This document shows, one piece after another, positions 7,259 through 16,809 of a stretch of 64,000 nt of DNA. The first letter of the stretch is position 1; every line of letters starts with the position of its first letter. The DNA is from Leisingera sp. ANG-M1. GTDB taxonomy: Bacteria; Pseudomonadota; Alphaproteobacteria; Rhodobacterales; Rhodobacteraceae. The notes beneath the pieces are model-generated. The model saw only the letters and a list, made by a program, of their open reading frames with translations. It was not told the origin of the DNA and ran no database searches. Position numbers and translations under genes: made by a program. The stretch is from NCBI RefSeq assembly GCF_000813745.1, contig NZ_JWLC01000011.1, positions 22,669-86,668 of the forward strand, written 5' to 3'.

Positions 7259-10201
7259 TTAGCCGAGCGCGCTGTCGCAGCGGCCGCAAACGCCCTCATG
7301 GTTGTGGCTGCCCACGTCCGGCAGGATCTTCCAGCAGCGCTGGCACTTGCCGCCGTCGGCTTTCTCGAACACCACCGAGACACCGTCCACCTCCGGCATG
7401 CGGAAGGCTTCGGCCGGGGCCGGATCGCCGGTCAGCATGATATCCGAGGTGATGCAGACGTCGGCAAAGTTCACCGTCTTCAGTGCCTCCAGCGCCTCTG
7501 CGTCGCGCACATGCACCACCGGCGCGGCTTCCAGCGACGCGCCGATCACCTTGTCGGTGCGCTGCACTTCCAGAGCGGCGGTCACCACCCGGCGGGCCTG
7601 GCGGATTTTCGACCACTTGGCGGCCAGAGGCTCGTTCAGCCAATCGGCTGGCGTGTTCGGGATGTCCTGCAGGTGCACGGAAGAGCCCTCGCCCGGGTAT
7701 TTCTCCAGCCAGACCTCTTCCATGGTGAACACCAGGATCGGCGCCAGCCAGGTGGTCAGGCGGTGGAACAGGATGTCCAGAACGGTGCGCGCGGCGCGTG
7801 CGTTCAGGGTGTCGCCGTCGCAGTAGAGCGCATCTTTGCGGATGTCGAAGTAGAAAGCCGACAGGTCCACGGTGGCAAAGTTGAACACCGCCGAGAACAC
7901 GCCCTGGAAGTCGAACGACTGGTAGCCAGTGCGGACCCTGTGATCCAGCTCGGCCAGACGGTGCAGCACCCACTGCTCCAGCTCCGGCATGTCCGCCGGC
8001 TCCACCCGCTGCTCTTCCTTGAAGTCGCCAAGCGAGCCCAGTAGGAAGCGCATGGTGTTGCGCAGACGGCGGTAGCTGTCGGCGGTGCCTTTCAGGATCT
8101 CCGGCCCGATCCGCTGGTCGGCGGTGTAGTCGGTTTGGGCCACCCACAGGCGCAGGATGTCGGCGCCGTACTGCTTGACGACTTCTTCCGGCACGATGGT
8201 GTTGCCGAGCGACTTGGACATCTTCATGCCCTTCTCGTCCAGCGTGAAGCCATGGGTCACCACGTTGCGGTACGGCGCGCGGCCCTTGGTGCCGCAGGCC
8301 TGCAGCAGCGAGGAGTGGAACCAGCCGCGGTGCTGGTCGGTGCCTTCCATATAGACATCGGCGATGCCGTCCTCGGTGCCGTCCTCGCGGTCGCGCAGCA
8401 CAAAGGCATGGGTCGAACCGGAATCGAACCACACATCCAGCACGTCAAACACCTGGTCATAGGCCTCCGGGTCAACAATGCCGTCCAGCACCTTGGCCTT
8501 GAAGCCCTCGGTGTACCAGACGTCGGCGCCATGCTCTTCGAACTCGGCCACGACGCGCTTGTTCACGTCCTCATTGCGCAGCAGGAAGTCCGCATCGGTC
8601 GGCAACGCGCCTTTCTTGGTGAAGCAGGTGAGCGGCACACCCCAGGCGCGCTGGCGGCTCAGCACCCAGTCGGGGCGGCTTTCGATCATCGAGAACAGAC
8701 GGTTGCGCCCCGTTTGCGGCCACCATTTCACCAGCTCGTCAATCGACTTCAGCGCGCGCTCGCGGATGGTATCGCCCATCTCGCCCATGCCGTCGTCCAT
8801 CTTGCGGTCGACAGAGGCAAACCACTGCGGCGTGTTGCGATAGATGATCGGCGCCTTGGAGCGCCAGGAATGCGGGTAGCTGTGCTTGATCTTGCCGCGC
8901 GCCAGCAGGCCGCCAACCTCAACCAGCTTGTCGATGACTGCCTTGTTGGCATCGCCCTCGCCGCCCTTGCGCGACAGAATAAACTTGCCGCCGAAGAACG
9001 GCAGATCCGCGCGGAAGGAGCCGTCATCCATCACGTTGTAGGTGATGACCTGCTCCAGCATGCCGAGATCGCGGTAAAGCTCGAATTCCTCCATACCGTG
9101 GGACGGCGCGCAGTGGACAAAGCCGGTGCCTTCGGTGTCGGTCACGAAGTCCGCCGCGCGGAAGTCGCGGATATCATCCCATTCGCCATTGCCGCCTTCG
9201 GCGCCTGCCAGCGGGTGGGTCAGGCCGATGCCAGCCAGATCAGAGGCCGGAACGTCAGCCACGCGGGTGTATTGATCCTCGCCCAAGCGCGCGCGCTTGA
9301 ACACATCCGCCGCCAGGTTGTCGGCCAGAATGTATTTCTCGCCCACTGCAGCCCAGCATTCATCCGGGGTGCCGGTGACTTCGTAGAGGCCATAGGCAAT
9401 CTCTTCGCCGTACACCACGGCCTTGTTCGACGGCATGGTCCAGGGGGTGGTGGTCCAGATCACCACATTGGCGCCTGCCAGCTTGTGGTTCGCAGGCTCA
9501 GCCACCTTGAACTTCACCCAAATGGTGAAGCTTTCCTTGTCGTGATACTCAACCTCGGCCTCGGCCAGAGCGGTTTTCTCGACCGGCGACCACATCACAG
9601 GCTTGGAGCCCTGATAGAGCGTGCCGTTCATCAGGAAGGTCATGAACTCATCCGCAATGACCGCCTCGGCGTGGTAGTTCATGGTCAGATAGGGATCATC
9701 CCAGTTGCCGGTAATGCCCAGACGCTTGAACTCCTCGCGCTGGATATCGACCCAGTTGTCGGCAAAGGCGCGGCATTCCTGGCGGAACTCCACAACCGGC
9801 ACCGCATCCTTGTTCTTGCCCTTCTTGCGGTACTGCTCCTCGATCTTCCACTCGATCGGCAGGCCGTGGCAGTCCCAGCCCGGCACGTAACGGCTGTCAA
9901 AGCCCATCATCTGATGCGAGCGGACGATCATGTCCTTGATGGTCTTGTTCAGCGCGTGGCCGATGTGCAGGTGGCCGTTGGCATAGGGAGGACCGTCATG
10001 CAGGGTGAAGGGCTTGCGCTCCGCGTCCCCGCCCTTGGCCGCGGCCGCCTTCTCGCGCAGTTTGTCATAGACGCCGATCTGCGCCCAGCGCTCCAGCCAG
10101 CCGGGCTCGCGCTTGGGCAGGCCCGCCCGCATCGGGAAAGCGGTTTTGGGCAGATTGAGAGTATCTTTATAGTCAGGCGTCTGGGGCGTGTCGGCGCACA
10201 T
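7259..10201 (-). CDS. ileS: Isoleucine--tRNA ligase
   Basis: A 980-residue class I aminoacyl-tRNA synthetase that charges tRNA-Ile; cytosolic and essential. The HIGH motif is in PYANGHLHIGHALNK near the N-terminus and the KMSKS loop is GMKMSKSLGN. Between them lies the editing insertion (VIWTTTPWTMPSN). The C-terminus carries the zinc-knuckle-like CQRCW and CGRC pair, typical of the bacterial form. The ATG at 10201 is preferred over an in-frame start at 10225 because AAGGA lies about 10 bases upstream. It is a monocistronic unit with its own terminator at 7206-7227. Confidence 0.97.
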   Translation of the reverse strand: MCADTPQTPDYKDTLNLPKTAFPMRAGLPKREPGWLERWAQIGVYDKLREKAAAAKGGDAERKPFTLHDGPPYANGHLHIGHALNKTIKDMIVRSHQMMGFDSRYVPGWDCHGLPIEWKIEEQYRKKGKNKDAVPVVEFRQECRAFADNWVDIQREEFKRLGITGNWDDPYLTMNYHAEAVIADEFMTFLMNGTLYQGSKPVMWSPVEKTALAEAEVEYHDKESFTIWVKFKVAEPANHKLAGANVVIWTTTPWTMPSNKAVVYGEEIAYGLYEVTGTPDECWAAVGEKYILADNLAADVFKRARLGEDQYTRVADVPASDLAGIGLTHPLAGAEGGNGEWDDIRDFRAADFVTDTEGTGFVHCAPSHGMEEFELYRDLGMLEQVITYNVMDDGSFRADLPFFGGKFILSRKGGEGDANKAVIDKLVEVGGLLARGKIKHSYPHSWRSKAPIIYRNTPQWFASVDRKMDDGMGEMGDTIRERALKSIDELVKWWPQTGRNRLFSMIESRPDWVLSRQRAWGVPLTCFTKKGALPTDADFLLRNEDVNKRVVAEFEEHGADVWYTEGFKAKVLDGIVDPEAYDQVFDVLDVWFDSGSTHAFVLRDREDGTEDGIADVYMEGTDQHRGWFHSSLLQACGTKGRAPYRNVVTHGFTLDEKGMKMSKSLGNTIVPEEVVKQYGADILRLWVAQTDYTADQRIGPEILKGTADSYRRLRNTMRFLLGSLGDFKEEQRVEPADMPELEQWVLHRLAELDHRVRTGYQSFDFQGVFSAVFNFATVDLSAFYFDIRKDALYCDGDTLNARAARTVLDILFHRLTTWLAPILVFTMEEVWLEKYPGEGSSVHLQDIPNTPADWLNEPLAAKWSKIRQARRVVTAALEVQRTDKVIGASLEAAPVVHVRDAEALEALKTVNFADVCITSDIMLTGDPAPAEAFRMPEVDGVSVVFEKADGGKCQRCWKILPDVGSHNHEGVCGRCDSALG

Positions 10202-10435
10202 GTGCTGCGTCCTTCGGATGATCAAGGTCGGAAATGGGGATATTCGGTTCGGCGCGATGGCTCAAGCGCCTTTGCCCGGCGGCTCAACAGTTTAGAGCGC
10301 CGGGGATATAATTCGAATAATGATGGCCGCGAAATGGGACATGGGGGCGTTATAGGCCGGAGCGGCAGAAGGGTAAAGCGGCAGATGCATCGCATTTTGA
10401 TGTGATGAGTTGCAGGCGGAACCGCCCATCCTGCG

Positions 10436-10924
10436 TCAGCGTATCAGCCACACCCCAAGATCGGGCCGTGCCAGCATCAGCCAGACAATCGCCAACACCG
10501 CCGCAAAGGCCGGAAAGCCGCAGGCAAACCAGACGGTGAACAGACGGTGATAGCGCGCGGGCAGTGCCTCGCCCGCCTCGGCCGCAGCCCGTGCCAGATC
10601 CCGCAGCCGAAGCTGGATCCAGACCACCGGCAGCCAGAAGGCGCCGGTCAGCACATAAAGGATCAGCGACAGCGCCAGCCAGCCTTCACTGAAAGGCCAG
10701 CCGAGCCGCCAAGCCAGCAGCCCGCCAGTGATAGGCTGCACAACCACCGCAGTGGTGGTGAACAAGAGATCCGCCAGCACCACAACGCCCGCTGTATGGG
10801 CAATTAGACGAGCATCGCGGGTGCGGTGGGCCATCATCATGAAGAAAGCAATACCTGCACCTGTGCCCAACAGCACGCAGGCACCGATCACATGCAGCCA
10901 GCGCAGGATCAGGTCCGGATCCAT
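10436..10924 (-). CDS. DUF2269 family integral membrane protein
   Basis: A 162-residue inner-membrane protein with four clear hydrophobic segments (starting WLHVIGACVLLGTGAGIAFF) and the WLHVIG and GAFWLPVVW features of DUF2269. Function unknown. It starts 1 base after the stop of the SDR/DoxX gene upstream, so the two form an operon, and a shared membrane role is likely. Confidence 0.85.
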   Translation of the reverse strand: MDPDLILRWLHVIGACVLLGTGAGIAFFMMMAHRTRDARLIAHTAGVVVLADLLFTTTAVVVQPITGGLLAWRLGWPFSEGWLALSLILYVLTGAFWLPVVWIQLRLRDLARAAAEAGEALPARYHRLFTVWFACGFPAFAAVLAIVWLMLARPDLGVWLIR

Positions 10925-10925
10925 C

Positions 10926-12233
10926 TCAGCGCTCCTCCAGCAATTGAAGTGTGATCAGCGCCAGAAGGATCCCCGGAATAACTTTGACTAGCGGCCCCAG
11001 CGGATCCGCCCACATCTCTGGTGTGATGACGCTCGCGAACAGCAGATAAATCAGCGAGACGGCCACCATCCCCAGGCAGGCCCGTGCCGCCCAAAGCCGC
11101 CACAGAACCGCCAGGCCCAGGGCAATGTCGACGAAAGACCAGAACACCACGCTGGCCCCTGCCAGAAAACTTCCCCAGCCTTTAGACCGCAGCACGTCAG
11201 CTGCCGCCTCCAACTGCCACAGGCCGATCAAGCCGGATGCCAGCCAGAACAGGCTCAGAACGGCCACCGCGACAGGCATCAACAGGGCCATCCGCGCGTC
11301 CAACCTCTGTTCCCGCCCGGAAGGCAGCGACGCATAGATCGCCTTAAGGGGGGGCATACCCCGGCCCATGGCCGCGCGAAACGGGGCTGGATCGCCGCGC
11401 ACGCCAGCGCGGATCTCGGCAATTGCAGTTGTACGCATCGGAGAGCGCCAGCCCAACCGCGCCAGCGCGTCTGCGCAAGCAGCGACCGGCGGCAGCAGCT
11501 TCGCCGGAAACCGCACCGCCATCCGGGCAGGCGCAAAGCCCAGCCATCTGCGTGTAGCTGCCAGAACCTTCTCCAGCGTTTGCGGTTGGTCCTCCACCAG
11601 ATCATAGATTCCCGGCGGCAATTCCTGCCGGACCGCAACCGCCACCGCACTGGCGACATCACCCATGCCAACGCATTGCACCGGCGCATCCGCCAGCGCG
11701 ACCGGCTGGACCAGCGGCACCGCCGCCAGCATCCGCAAGAGCCGGGTGCCGCCAAAGGCACCCTGCCCGATTACCAGCCCGGGCCGCAGCACATGCACTT
11801 GCGCGCCCGAGGCAAGCAGTGCCGCATCTCCGCGTGCCTTGCTGCGCATGAATTCCGTCTTGGCTTCTGGCCCCGCACCAGCCGCCGAGACCTGAATCAC
11901 CCGGACACCAGCTGCAGCGCAGGCTTCGCCCAGTGCGGCAATGGCCGTGTGATGCACCGCCTCCAGTTCCCCCGGCGCCATGTCCTGCAGCACGCCTGCG
12001 CAATTGACAACAGCCTCCACGCCGCGCAGCAGCGGCGCCCAGTCTTCCGGTGCCAGCAGCTGCAGCAGATCGCCTTTCACAAACGGCACACCGGACAGCA
12101 CCCGTGATGCGTGCTGCGGATTCCGGCCTAGACCGGCAACCTCGAACCCTTCTCCGAGCAGGTTGCGGAGCACTTCGGCGCCGATGAACCCGTAAGCGCC
12201 CAGCACCAGAACCCGCCCGTCTTTCCCCGCCAT
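10926..12233 (-). CDS. NAD(P)-binding SDR-type protein fused to a DoxX-like membrane domain
   Basis: A 435-residue fusion. Residues 1-290 are an extended short-chain dehydrogenase/epimerase-like Rossmann domain (VLVLGAYGFIGAEVLRNLL, then VVNCAGV); the usual catalytic YxxxK is not evident. Residues 310-430 hold four membrane segments of a DoxX-like domain. The substrate is unknown. The DUF2269 gene follows with a 1-base gap, so the pair is probably a membrane-bound redox unit (inference). It is divergent from the haemoglobin gene, sharing a 160-bp intergenic region. Confidence 0.85.
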   Translation of the reverse strand: MAGKDGRVLVLGAYGFIGAEVLRNLLGEGFEVAGLGRNPQHASRVLSGVPFVKGDLLQLLAPEDWAPLLRGVEAVVNCAGVLQDMAPGELEAVHHTAIAALGEACAAAGVRVIQVSAAGAGPEAKTEFMRSKARGDAALLASGAQVHVLRPGLVIGQGAFGGTRLLRMLAAVPLVQPVALADAPVQCVGMGDVASAVAVAVRQELPPGIYDLVEDQPQTLEKVLAATRRWLGFAPARMAVRFPAKLLPPVAACADALARLGWRSPMRTTAIAEIRAGVRGDPAPFRAAMGRGMPPLKAIYASLPSGREQRLDARMALLMPVAVAVLSLFWLASGLIGLWQLEAAADVLRSKGWGSFLAGASVVFWSFVDIALGLAVLWRLWAARACLGMVAVSLIYLLFASVITPEMWADPLGPLVKVIPGILLALITLQLLEER

Positions 12234-12394
12234 AAATCAATACCTTTTGACAAATTCAAAACCCACCATAACGGGAAAGCCCGCGGGAACCAGAGGCCGC
12301 GGCTGTACCGGTTCTGCGGCAGATGAACCCGACCACTTCCTTCCGGTACAGCTTCCGCCTATCTAATCCCTGGAAAGAGCGACCGGAGCAGCCA

Positions 12395-12817
12395 ATGAGT
12401 GGAACAGAAACCGCAAACCCGCTGGCGCGGTTTGAGATCACCCCAGAGGACATCTCGCGTGTGGTTGCCGTGTTTTACATGCAGGTACGCGCCGATGACG
12501 TGCTGGGGCCGGTTTTTGCTGCCCATGTCACGGACTGGCCCGAGCATGAGGAAAAGATCGCCGGCTTCTGGCGCAATGCGATCCTGCGGGAGAGGAGCTA
12601 CAACGGCAATCCGATGCGGGTGCATGTGAGCCGGCCGGATGTGAAAGCGGAGCATTTCCCGCTGTGGCTGGGGCTGTTCCACGAGGTTTTGCGCGCCGAG
12701 CTGCCAGAAAAGACCGCGCTGCAATGGGGCGCGCTGGCCGACCGCATCGGTGAGGGGTTTCGCACAGGTGTCGTCGCGATGCGCCAGCCCAAGGACCAGC
12801 CGCCGAAGCTGTTCTGA
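12395..12817 (+). CDS. Group III truncated haemoglobin
   Basis: A 140-residue globin. The order FYMQVRADDVLGPVFAAHV, then FWRNAILRERSYNGNPM, then EHFPLWLGLFHEVL fits group III truncated haemoglobins. The His of EHFPLW is the expected proximal haem ligand. Likely roles are oxygen, NO or redox chemistry, as inferred for the family. The ATG at 12395 is chosen because CGGAG lies just upstream and the globin starts soon after; an in-frame GTG/ATG-like start further up adds non-globin sequence. Confidence 0.92.
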   Translation: MSGTETANPLARFEITPEDISRVVAVFYMQVRADDVLGPVFAAHVTDWPEHEEKIAGFWRNAILRERSYNGNPMRVHVSRPDVKAEHFPLWLGLFHEVLRAELPEKTALQWGALADRIGEGFRTGVVAMRQPKDQPPKLF

Positions 12818-12826
12818 GATCTGCAC

Positions 12827-12912
12827 CGGGGCGCTCCCGCGCCTGGCGGCTGTCCGGCAGTGCCGGCCCACCGCAGCAGCCTTGGGCAGGGCTCATGCTG
12901 CGCATGAGCCTG
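12827..12912. repeat. Fold-back intergenic repeat, copy A
   Basis: Lies in the 104-bp gap between the convergent trHb and TIGR01620 genes. It opens with GGGGCGCTCCCGCGCC, contains AGCCTTGGGC, and ends in a 9-bp hairpin GGCTCATGC-tgc-GCATGAGCC (12890-12910). The same opening and AGCCTTGGGC core recur at 52357-52459 and 61308-61443. It probably serves as a bidirectional terminator. Confidence 0.65.
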
Positions 12913-12921
12913 GCGCGCGCT

Positions 12922-13911
12922 TCAGGGCTCTTTCGAAAACAGCCCGGTGAGTGCCCGCTGCACCACCTTGCGGGTGCTGGGTTTGCGCCCTTCCCAGAAC
13001 GGCATCGGGCGGCAGACCTCCATGGCGGCAATCCCCACCCGCGCCGACAGGGCGCCGTTGACCAGCCCTTCGCCGAAACGGCGCGACAGTTTGGATAGCA
13101 CCGAACCGCCTAGTACCGGCTCCAGCAGGTCATCGCCTGCGGCCACGGCGCCGGTGGCGGCCAGATGCGCCAGCACCGCGCGGGTGAGCCGCCAGGAGCT
13201 GAAGAAACCGGGGCGGCCGCCATAGATGCCTGCCACCCGGCGGATCATGCGCAGGCTGGAGAGCAGCGCCGTCAGCACATCCGCCAGCGCCATTGGCACC
13301 AGCGCTGTCACCGTGGCCACCTGGCGGGCAGCGGCCTCCACCTCGCGCAAGGCCAGGGTGTCAAGCGGCACCAGCAGCTCATCCTCTGCCAGCCGCAGCA
13401 GAGCGTCGCCATCCATCACTTCAGATTTCAGTTCCGCCAGCCGGGCCTGGTTCCAGGTGAGATCCTCGCGGCCGGCGTAGTAGCTCTCCAGCCGGGCGGT
13501 GAAGCGGCGGGCCGCCGGCAGATCCCTGCACTCGCCGGCTGCATGGCGCAGCGCATCAACCCGGCGCAGCCGTGCCAGCGCTGCCAGTTCGCGCACGGCC
13601 ATCAGCAGCGCCATTAGCGCCAAAGCCGCAAGACCTGCACTCACCGTCCAGCCCAGAACCGGAAACCGGGCGATCAGCCCTGTTGCAAAATCCCAGGCCG
13701 CCACGGACGCCATGGCGCCGGCAACAGCCGCCAGCAGCGCCCAGAACCAGCGGGTCAGCCGCGACGGCCTGCGGGTGGCCAGCCGGGCTGCCTGCTCCAT
13801 CGCAGGGGGGCGTTCTGACAAGGAGGACGCCTCAGGCACCGGTGGCGCCTCGGCCACCGGCGGCGGCGGCGCCTCCTCTTCCAGGTCAAACAGGACAGGC
13901 TTCTTGCTCAC
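12922..13911 (-). CDS. TIGR01620/DUF697 (YcjF-like) membrane protein
   Basis: A 329-residue inner-membrane protein. The N-terminus is Pro/Glu-rich (VLFDLEEEAPPPP), followed by two hydrophobic segments around residues 70-120 and a conserved soluble domain with YAGREDLTW. The GTG at 13911 is chosen: it overlaps the stop of the upstream GNAT gene as GTGA and has GGAGG about 8 bases upstream. It pairs with the YcjX GTPase two genes upstream, as ycjX-ycjF do in enterobacteria. Function unknown; a stress-related envelope role is commonly suggested. Confidence 0.85.
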   Translation of the reverse strand: MSKKPVLFDLEEEAPPPPVAEAPPVPEASSLSERPPAMEQAARLATRRPSRLTRWFWALLAAVAGAMASVAAWDFATGLIARFPVLGWTVSAGLAALALMALLMAVRELAALARLRRVDALRHAAGECRDLPAARRFTARLESYYAGREDLTWNQARLAELKSEVMDGDALLRLAEDELLVPLDTLALREVEAAARQVATVTALVPMALADVLTALLSSLRMIRRVAGIYGGRPGFFSSWRLTRAVLAHLAATGAVAAGDDLLEPVLGGSVLSKLSRRFGEGLVNGALSARVGIAAMEVCRPMPFWEGRKPSTRKVVQRALTGLFSKEP

Positions 13912-14378
13912 GCGGCCGCCTCCTGTGCTGCCCGCCACTCATAGGTGATATCCGGCAGGCCTTCCTCGTTGTTTGACCCATCACCGCGGCTGGTCTCGGC
14001 AAAGCCTTCGCGCCGGTAGAACCGCTGGGCGCGGGTATTGGCCACGAAGGTATTGAGGGTGAGCCGCGGCGAGGCCGCCTTAGCCGCATCCAAAAGCGCC
14101 CTACCCGCCCCCTGCCCGCGGGCCTCAGGCGCCAGGTAGAGCGAGCAGACCTCTTCCTCCTTGCGCGCTAGGAAGCCTTGGATGCGCCCCTCCCGCTCGG
14201 CAACGGTGACCCAGCCGCGGTCAATCATCATGCCGCAGAAAAAGATCACCTCAGCAGCAGTATAGAGCTTGGGCATCCAGCCGGTGTCCTGCTGGAAACC
14301 GTAGAGGATTTCCCCGGTCGCCCCGGCATCAAGCGGGGCTGCGGCACGCAGGAAGAAAGTCGCAGACGGGAGGGTCAC
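13908..14378 (-). CDS. GNAT family N-acetyltransferase
   Basis: A 156-residue acetyl-CoA-dependent acetyltransferase. The acetyl-CoA loop is LAPEARGQGAGRALLDAA, preceded by the beta-4 strand (EVCSLYLAP) and followed by NTRAQRFYRREGF. The acceptor is unknown. The GTG at 14378 is used: it overlaps the YcjX stop as GTGA, and the next gene begins with another GTGA overlap. It is thus locked between ycjX and the ycjF-like gene by two 4-bp overlaps. Confidence 0.88.
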   Translation of the reverse strand: MTLPSATFFLRAAAPLDAGATGEILYGFQQDTGWMPKLYTAAEVIFFCGMMIDRGWVTVAEREGRIQGFLARKEEEVCSLYLAPEARGQGAGRALLDAAKAASPRLTLNTFVANTRAQRFYRREGFAETSRGDGSNNEEGLPDITYEWRAAQEAAA

Positions 14379-15760
14379 AGGGCATCTCCGATCAGGAATT
14401 CGGCAGCGCGGTCGAGCCGGATATGCGGCGGGCCGCTGCCGTGTTTCAAGGTAAGCGGCGCCGGGGCAAAGGCCATGGCCTGATAGTCGCCCTCCAGCCA
14501 GCTTTCCGCCCCTTGCCGCGCCGGGGTGAGCAGCTGTGCCGGATCCTCCGGCAGGGCGCCCGGGTAGAAAGCCGCCTGCTTGCCGCTTTCCAGCAGAGTG
14601 CCGCGCACGCAAGGAAGCTCGCTGCCGTTGTGCGGGCGCATTTCCTCGGTAGTGGTGCGCAGAGACGCCATGGCCAGCGCTTCGGTCTCCGCCCCGGCAA
14701 AGCGGGCCCGGTCCTGTGCTTCGCGGGTGAGGGCTTCGATGATCGCAGTCATCGCCTCGTGCTGGGCGTGATGCAGGTGGTCGGCCTTGGTGGCGGCAAA
14801 GAGGATCTTTTCCACCCGCTTGCCGCCCAGAAGCCGGGTCAGGAAGTGGTTGCGCCCCGGTTTGAAGGCGCTGAGAATATCCGCCATCGCGTGGCGCAGA
14901 TCCTCCATCGCCTGCGGGCCGGAATGGATTGCCGAGAGCGCATCGACCAGCACCACCTGGCGGTCGATGCGGGCGAAGTGGTCGCGGAAGAAAGGTTTCA
15001 CAACCTTGGCCTTATAGGCCTCAAAACGCCGCTCCATCTCGCGCCACAAGCTGCCGCGCGGGGCGCCCGGCTCCGGGGGCAAAGGGGCAAAGGTCAGCGC
15101 CGGGGAACCTGCCAGGTCACCTGGCAGCAGAAAGCGTCCCGGGGTGCAATCGTAAAAACCGGCCGCGCGGGCCGCATTCAGATATTCAGTGAAGGCTGCG
15201 GCCAGGGCCTGGGCCTGCGGCTCGTCATGTGTCCCCACCGGGACAGCTTGCGTATTGGCCGCCAGGAAGGCCTGGGCCTGCGGACGGTTCGCAATGCGGG
15301 CAAGCACATCCTGCGACCATTCCGCATAAGATTTATCCAAGAGTGCCAGGTCCAGCAGCCACTCGCCGGGATAGTCGACGATATCCAGATGCAGGGTGCG
15401 CGGCCCCTGCCAGCCTGACAAAAGACCGGCGGGCCGCACCTTCAGACTGAGACGCAGCTCGGAGACAGCCCGTGTGCTGTCCGGCCAATGGGGTGACGGC
15501 CCGGTCAGGGCTGCGAGGTGGTTTTCATAGTCAAAGCGCGGCACGGTGTCGTCCGGCTGCGGCTGCAGGAAGGCGGCTTCGATTCGGCCCTCGCGCGCGG
15601 CATTGAGCTGCAGCATCCGCGCCCGGTCCAGCAGATTGGCCACCAGCGAGGTGATGAACACCGTCTTGCCGGAGCGGGCCAGCCCGGTGACCCCCAGCCG
15701 CAGCGGACGGTCGAACAGCGCCGCTGAGACACCGCTGGCGGCGCTCTCCACGCTGCTCAT
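14375..15760 (-). CDS. YcjX family (DUF463) P-loop protein
   Basis: A 461-residue cytosolic P-loop NTPase-like protein. The Walker A is GLARSGKT near residue 27, and [14 protein letters not shown] is the expected second nucleotide-site segment. Length matches YcjX. The ATG at 15760 is taken as the start because the recognised N-terminus ([19 protein letters not shown]) follows directly; the frame is open much further, but that sequence overlaps truA antisense. Operon order is ycjX, GNAT, ycjF-like, all joined by GTGA overlaps. Divergent from truA. Confidence 0.9.
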   Translation of the reverse strand: MSSVESAASGVSAALFDRPLRLGVTGLARSGKTVFITSLVANLLDRARMLQLNAAREGRIEAAFLQPQPDDTVPRFDYENHLAALTGPSPHWPDSTRAVSELRLSLKVRPAGLLSGWQGPRTLHLDIVDYPGEWLLDLALLDKSYAEWSQDVLARIANRPQAQAFLAANTQAVPVGTHDEPQAQALAAAFTEYLNAARAAGFYDCTPGRFLLPGDLAGSPALTFAPLPPEPGAPRGSLWREMERRFEAYKAKVVKPFFRDHFARIDRQVVLVDALSAIHSGPQAMEDLRHAMADILSAFKPGRNHFLTRLLGGKRVEKILFAATKADHLHHAQHEAMTAIIEALTREAQDRARFAGAETEALAMASLRTTTEEMRPHNGSELPCVRGTLLESGKQAAFYPGALPEDPAQLLTPARQGAESWLEGDYQAMAFAPAPLTLKHGSGPPHIRLDRAAEFLIGDAL

Positions 15761-15902
15761 CACCCCATCTGCGAGGGAGGTAAATACCAAGGCTCTGATC
15801 CTGCTCTGTTCTTGCTGCCTGCAAGATAGGCAGCGCACCAACGGGTTACCAGAGCGCACGCAGGACTTGCCCCGCCGCTGTTGCATTGCTACTTGGCCGC
15901 CC

Positions 15903-16670
15903 ATGCCGCGTTTTGCTTTGAAAGTCGAATACCACGGAAAGCCTTTTGCCGGCTGGCAAAGGCAGAAGGATCTGCCCTCGGTGCAAGGGGCGATCGAGGC
16001 TGCGCTGGCGCGGCTCGAGCCGGGTGAGCATACCATTGCCGCCGCCGGCCGCACCGACACCGGCGTGCACGGGCTGGGCCAGGTAGCGCATTGCGACATG
16101 GCCAAGGAATGGGACCCGTTCCGCCTGTCTGAAGCGCTGAATTACCATCTGAAGCCCGATCCTGTGGCGATTGTGGATTGCGCCCGGGTGGACGATGACT
16201 GGCACGCGCGCTTCTCGGCGGTGGAGCGGCAGTACCTGTTCCGCATCCTGATCCGCCGCGCACCCGCCACCCATGACGCGGGCCAGGTCTGGCAGCTGAG
16301 CCACGATCTGGACGCAGACGCCATGCAGGAAGGCGCCAGCCACTTGACCGGCAACCATGATTTCACCACGTTCCGCTCCTCAATCTGCCAGGCGGCCAGC
16401 CCGGTCAAGACGCTGGACGAACTGCGGGTGGAACGGGTGCAGGGCTTTTCCGGGCCGGAAATCCATTTCCACGTGCGCGCCCGCAGCTTCCTGCACAACC
16501 AGGTGCGCAGCTTTGTCGGTACCCTGGAGCGGGTTGGCGCAGGCGCCTGGGATCCCGCCGATGTGAAAGCTGCGCTGGAGGCCTGCGACCGCGCCGCCTG
16601 CGGGCCGGTCTGCCCCGGGCACGGGCTCTACTTGGCACGGGTCGGCTACCCGGACGATCCCTTCGCCTGA
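15903..16670 (+). CDS. truA: tRNA pseudouridine(38-40) synthase TruA
   Basis: A 255-residue enzyme that isomerises U38-U40 in tRNA anticodon arms. The catalytic aspartate is Asp52 in [15 protein letters not shown]. Also present are [15 protein letters not shown] and [14 protein letters not shown], typical of TruA. The ATG at 15903 begins [19 protein letters not shown], the canonical N-terminus; the frame is open upstream but that part is the shadow of ycjX. Full length. Confidence 0.95.
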   Translation: MPRFALKVEYHGKPFAGWQRQKDLPSVQGAIEAALARLEPGEHTIAAAGRTDTGVHGLGQVAHCDMAKEWDPFRLSEALNYHLKPDPVAIVDCARVDDDWHARFSAVERQYLFRILIRRAPATHDAGQVWQLSHDLDADAMQEGASHLTGNHDFTTFRSSICQAASPVKTLDELRVERVQGFSGPEIHFHVRARSFLHNQVRSFVGTLERVGAGAWDPADVKAALEACDRAACGPVCPGHGLYLARVGYPDDPFA

Positions 16671-16809
16671 TCCCCGAAACCGGCCCGATGCCTTCCCTGC
16701 ACCCCTTGTGCCCCCTTGCACACCGGCAAGTGCCATTTCCCACCTTTACACGGCCGCCGCCGCCGTGGCTTAGTCCGCCGGATTGAAGGCTTCGGAGGGA
16801 GAGAGCAGC

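Noticed and set aside
8135..10405. Very long open frame opposite ileS (756 codons)
   Set aside because: It mirrors the codon pattern of ileS on the other strand; composition is His/Arg/Ala-rich with no recognisable domain. Long antisense frames are common in GC-rich DNA.
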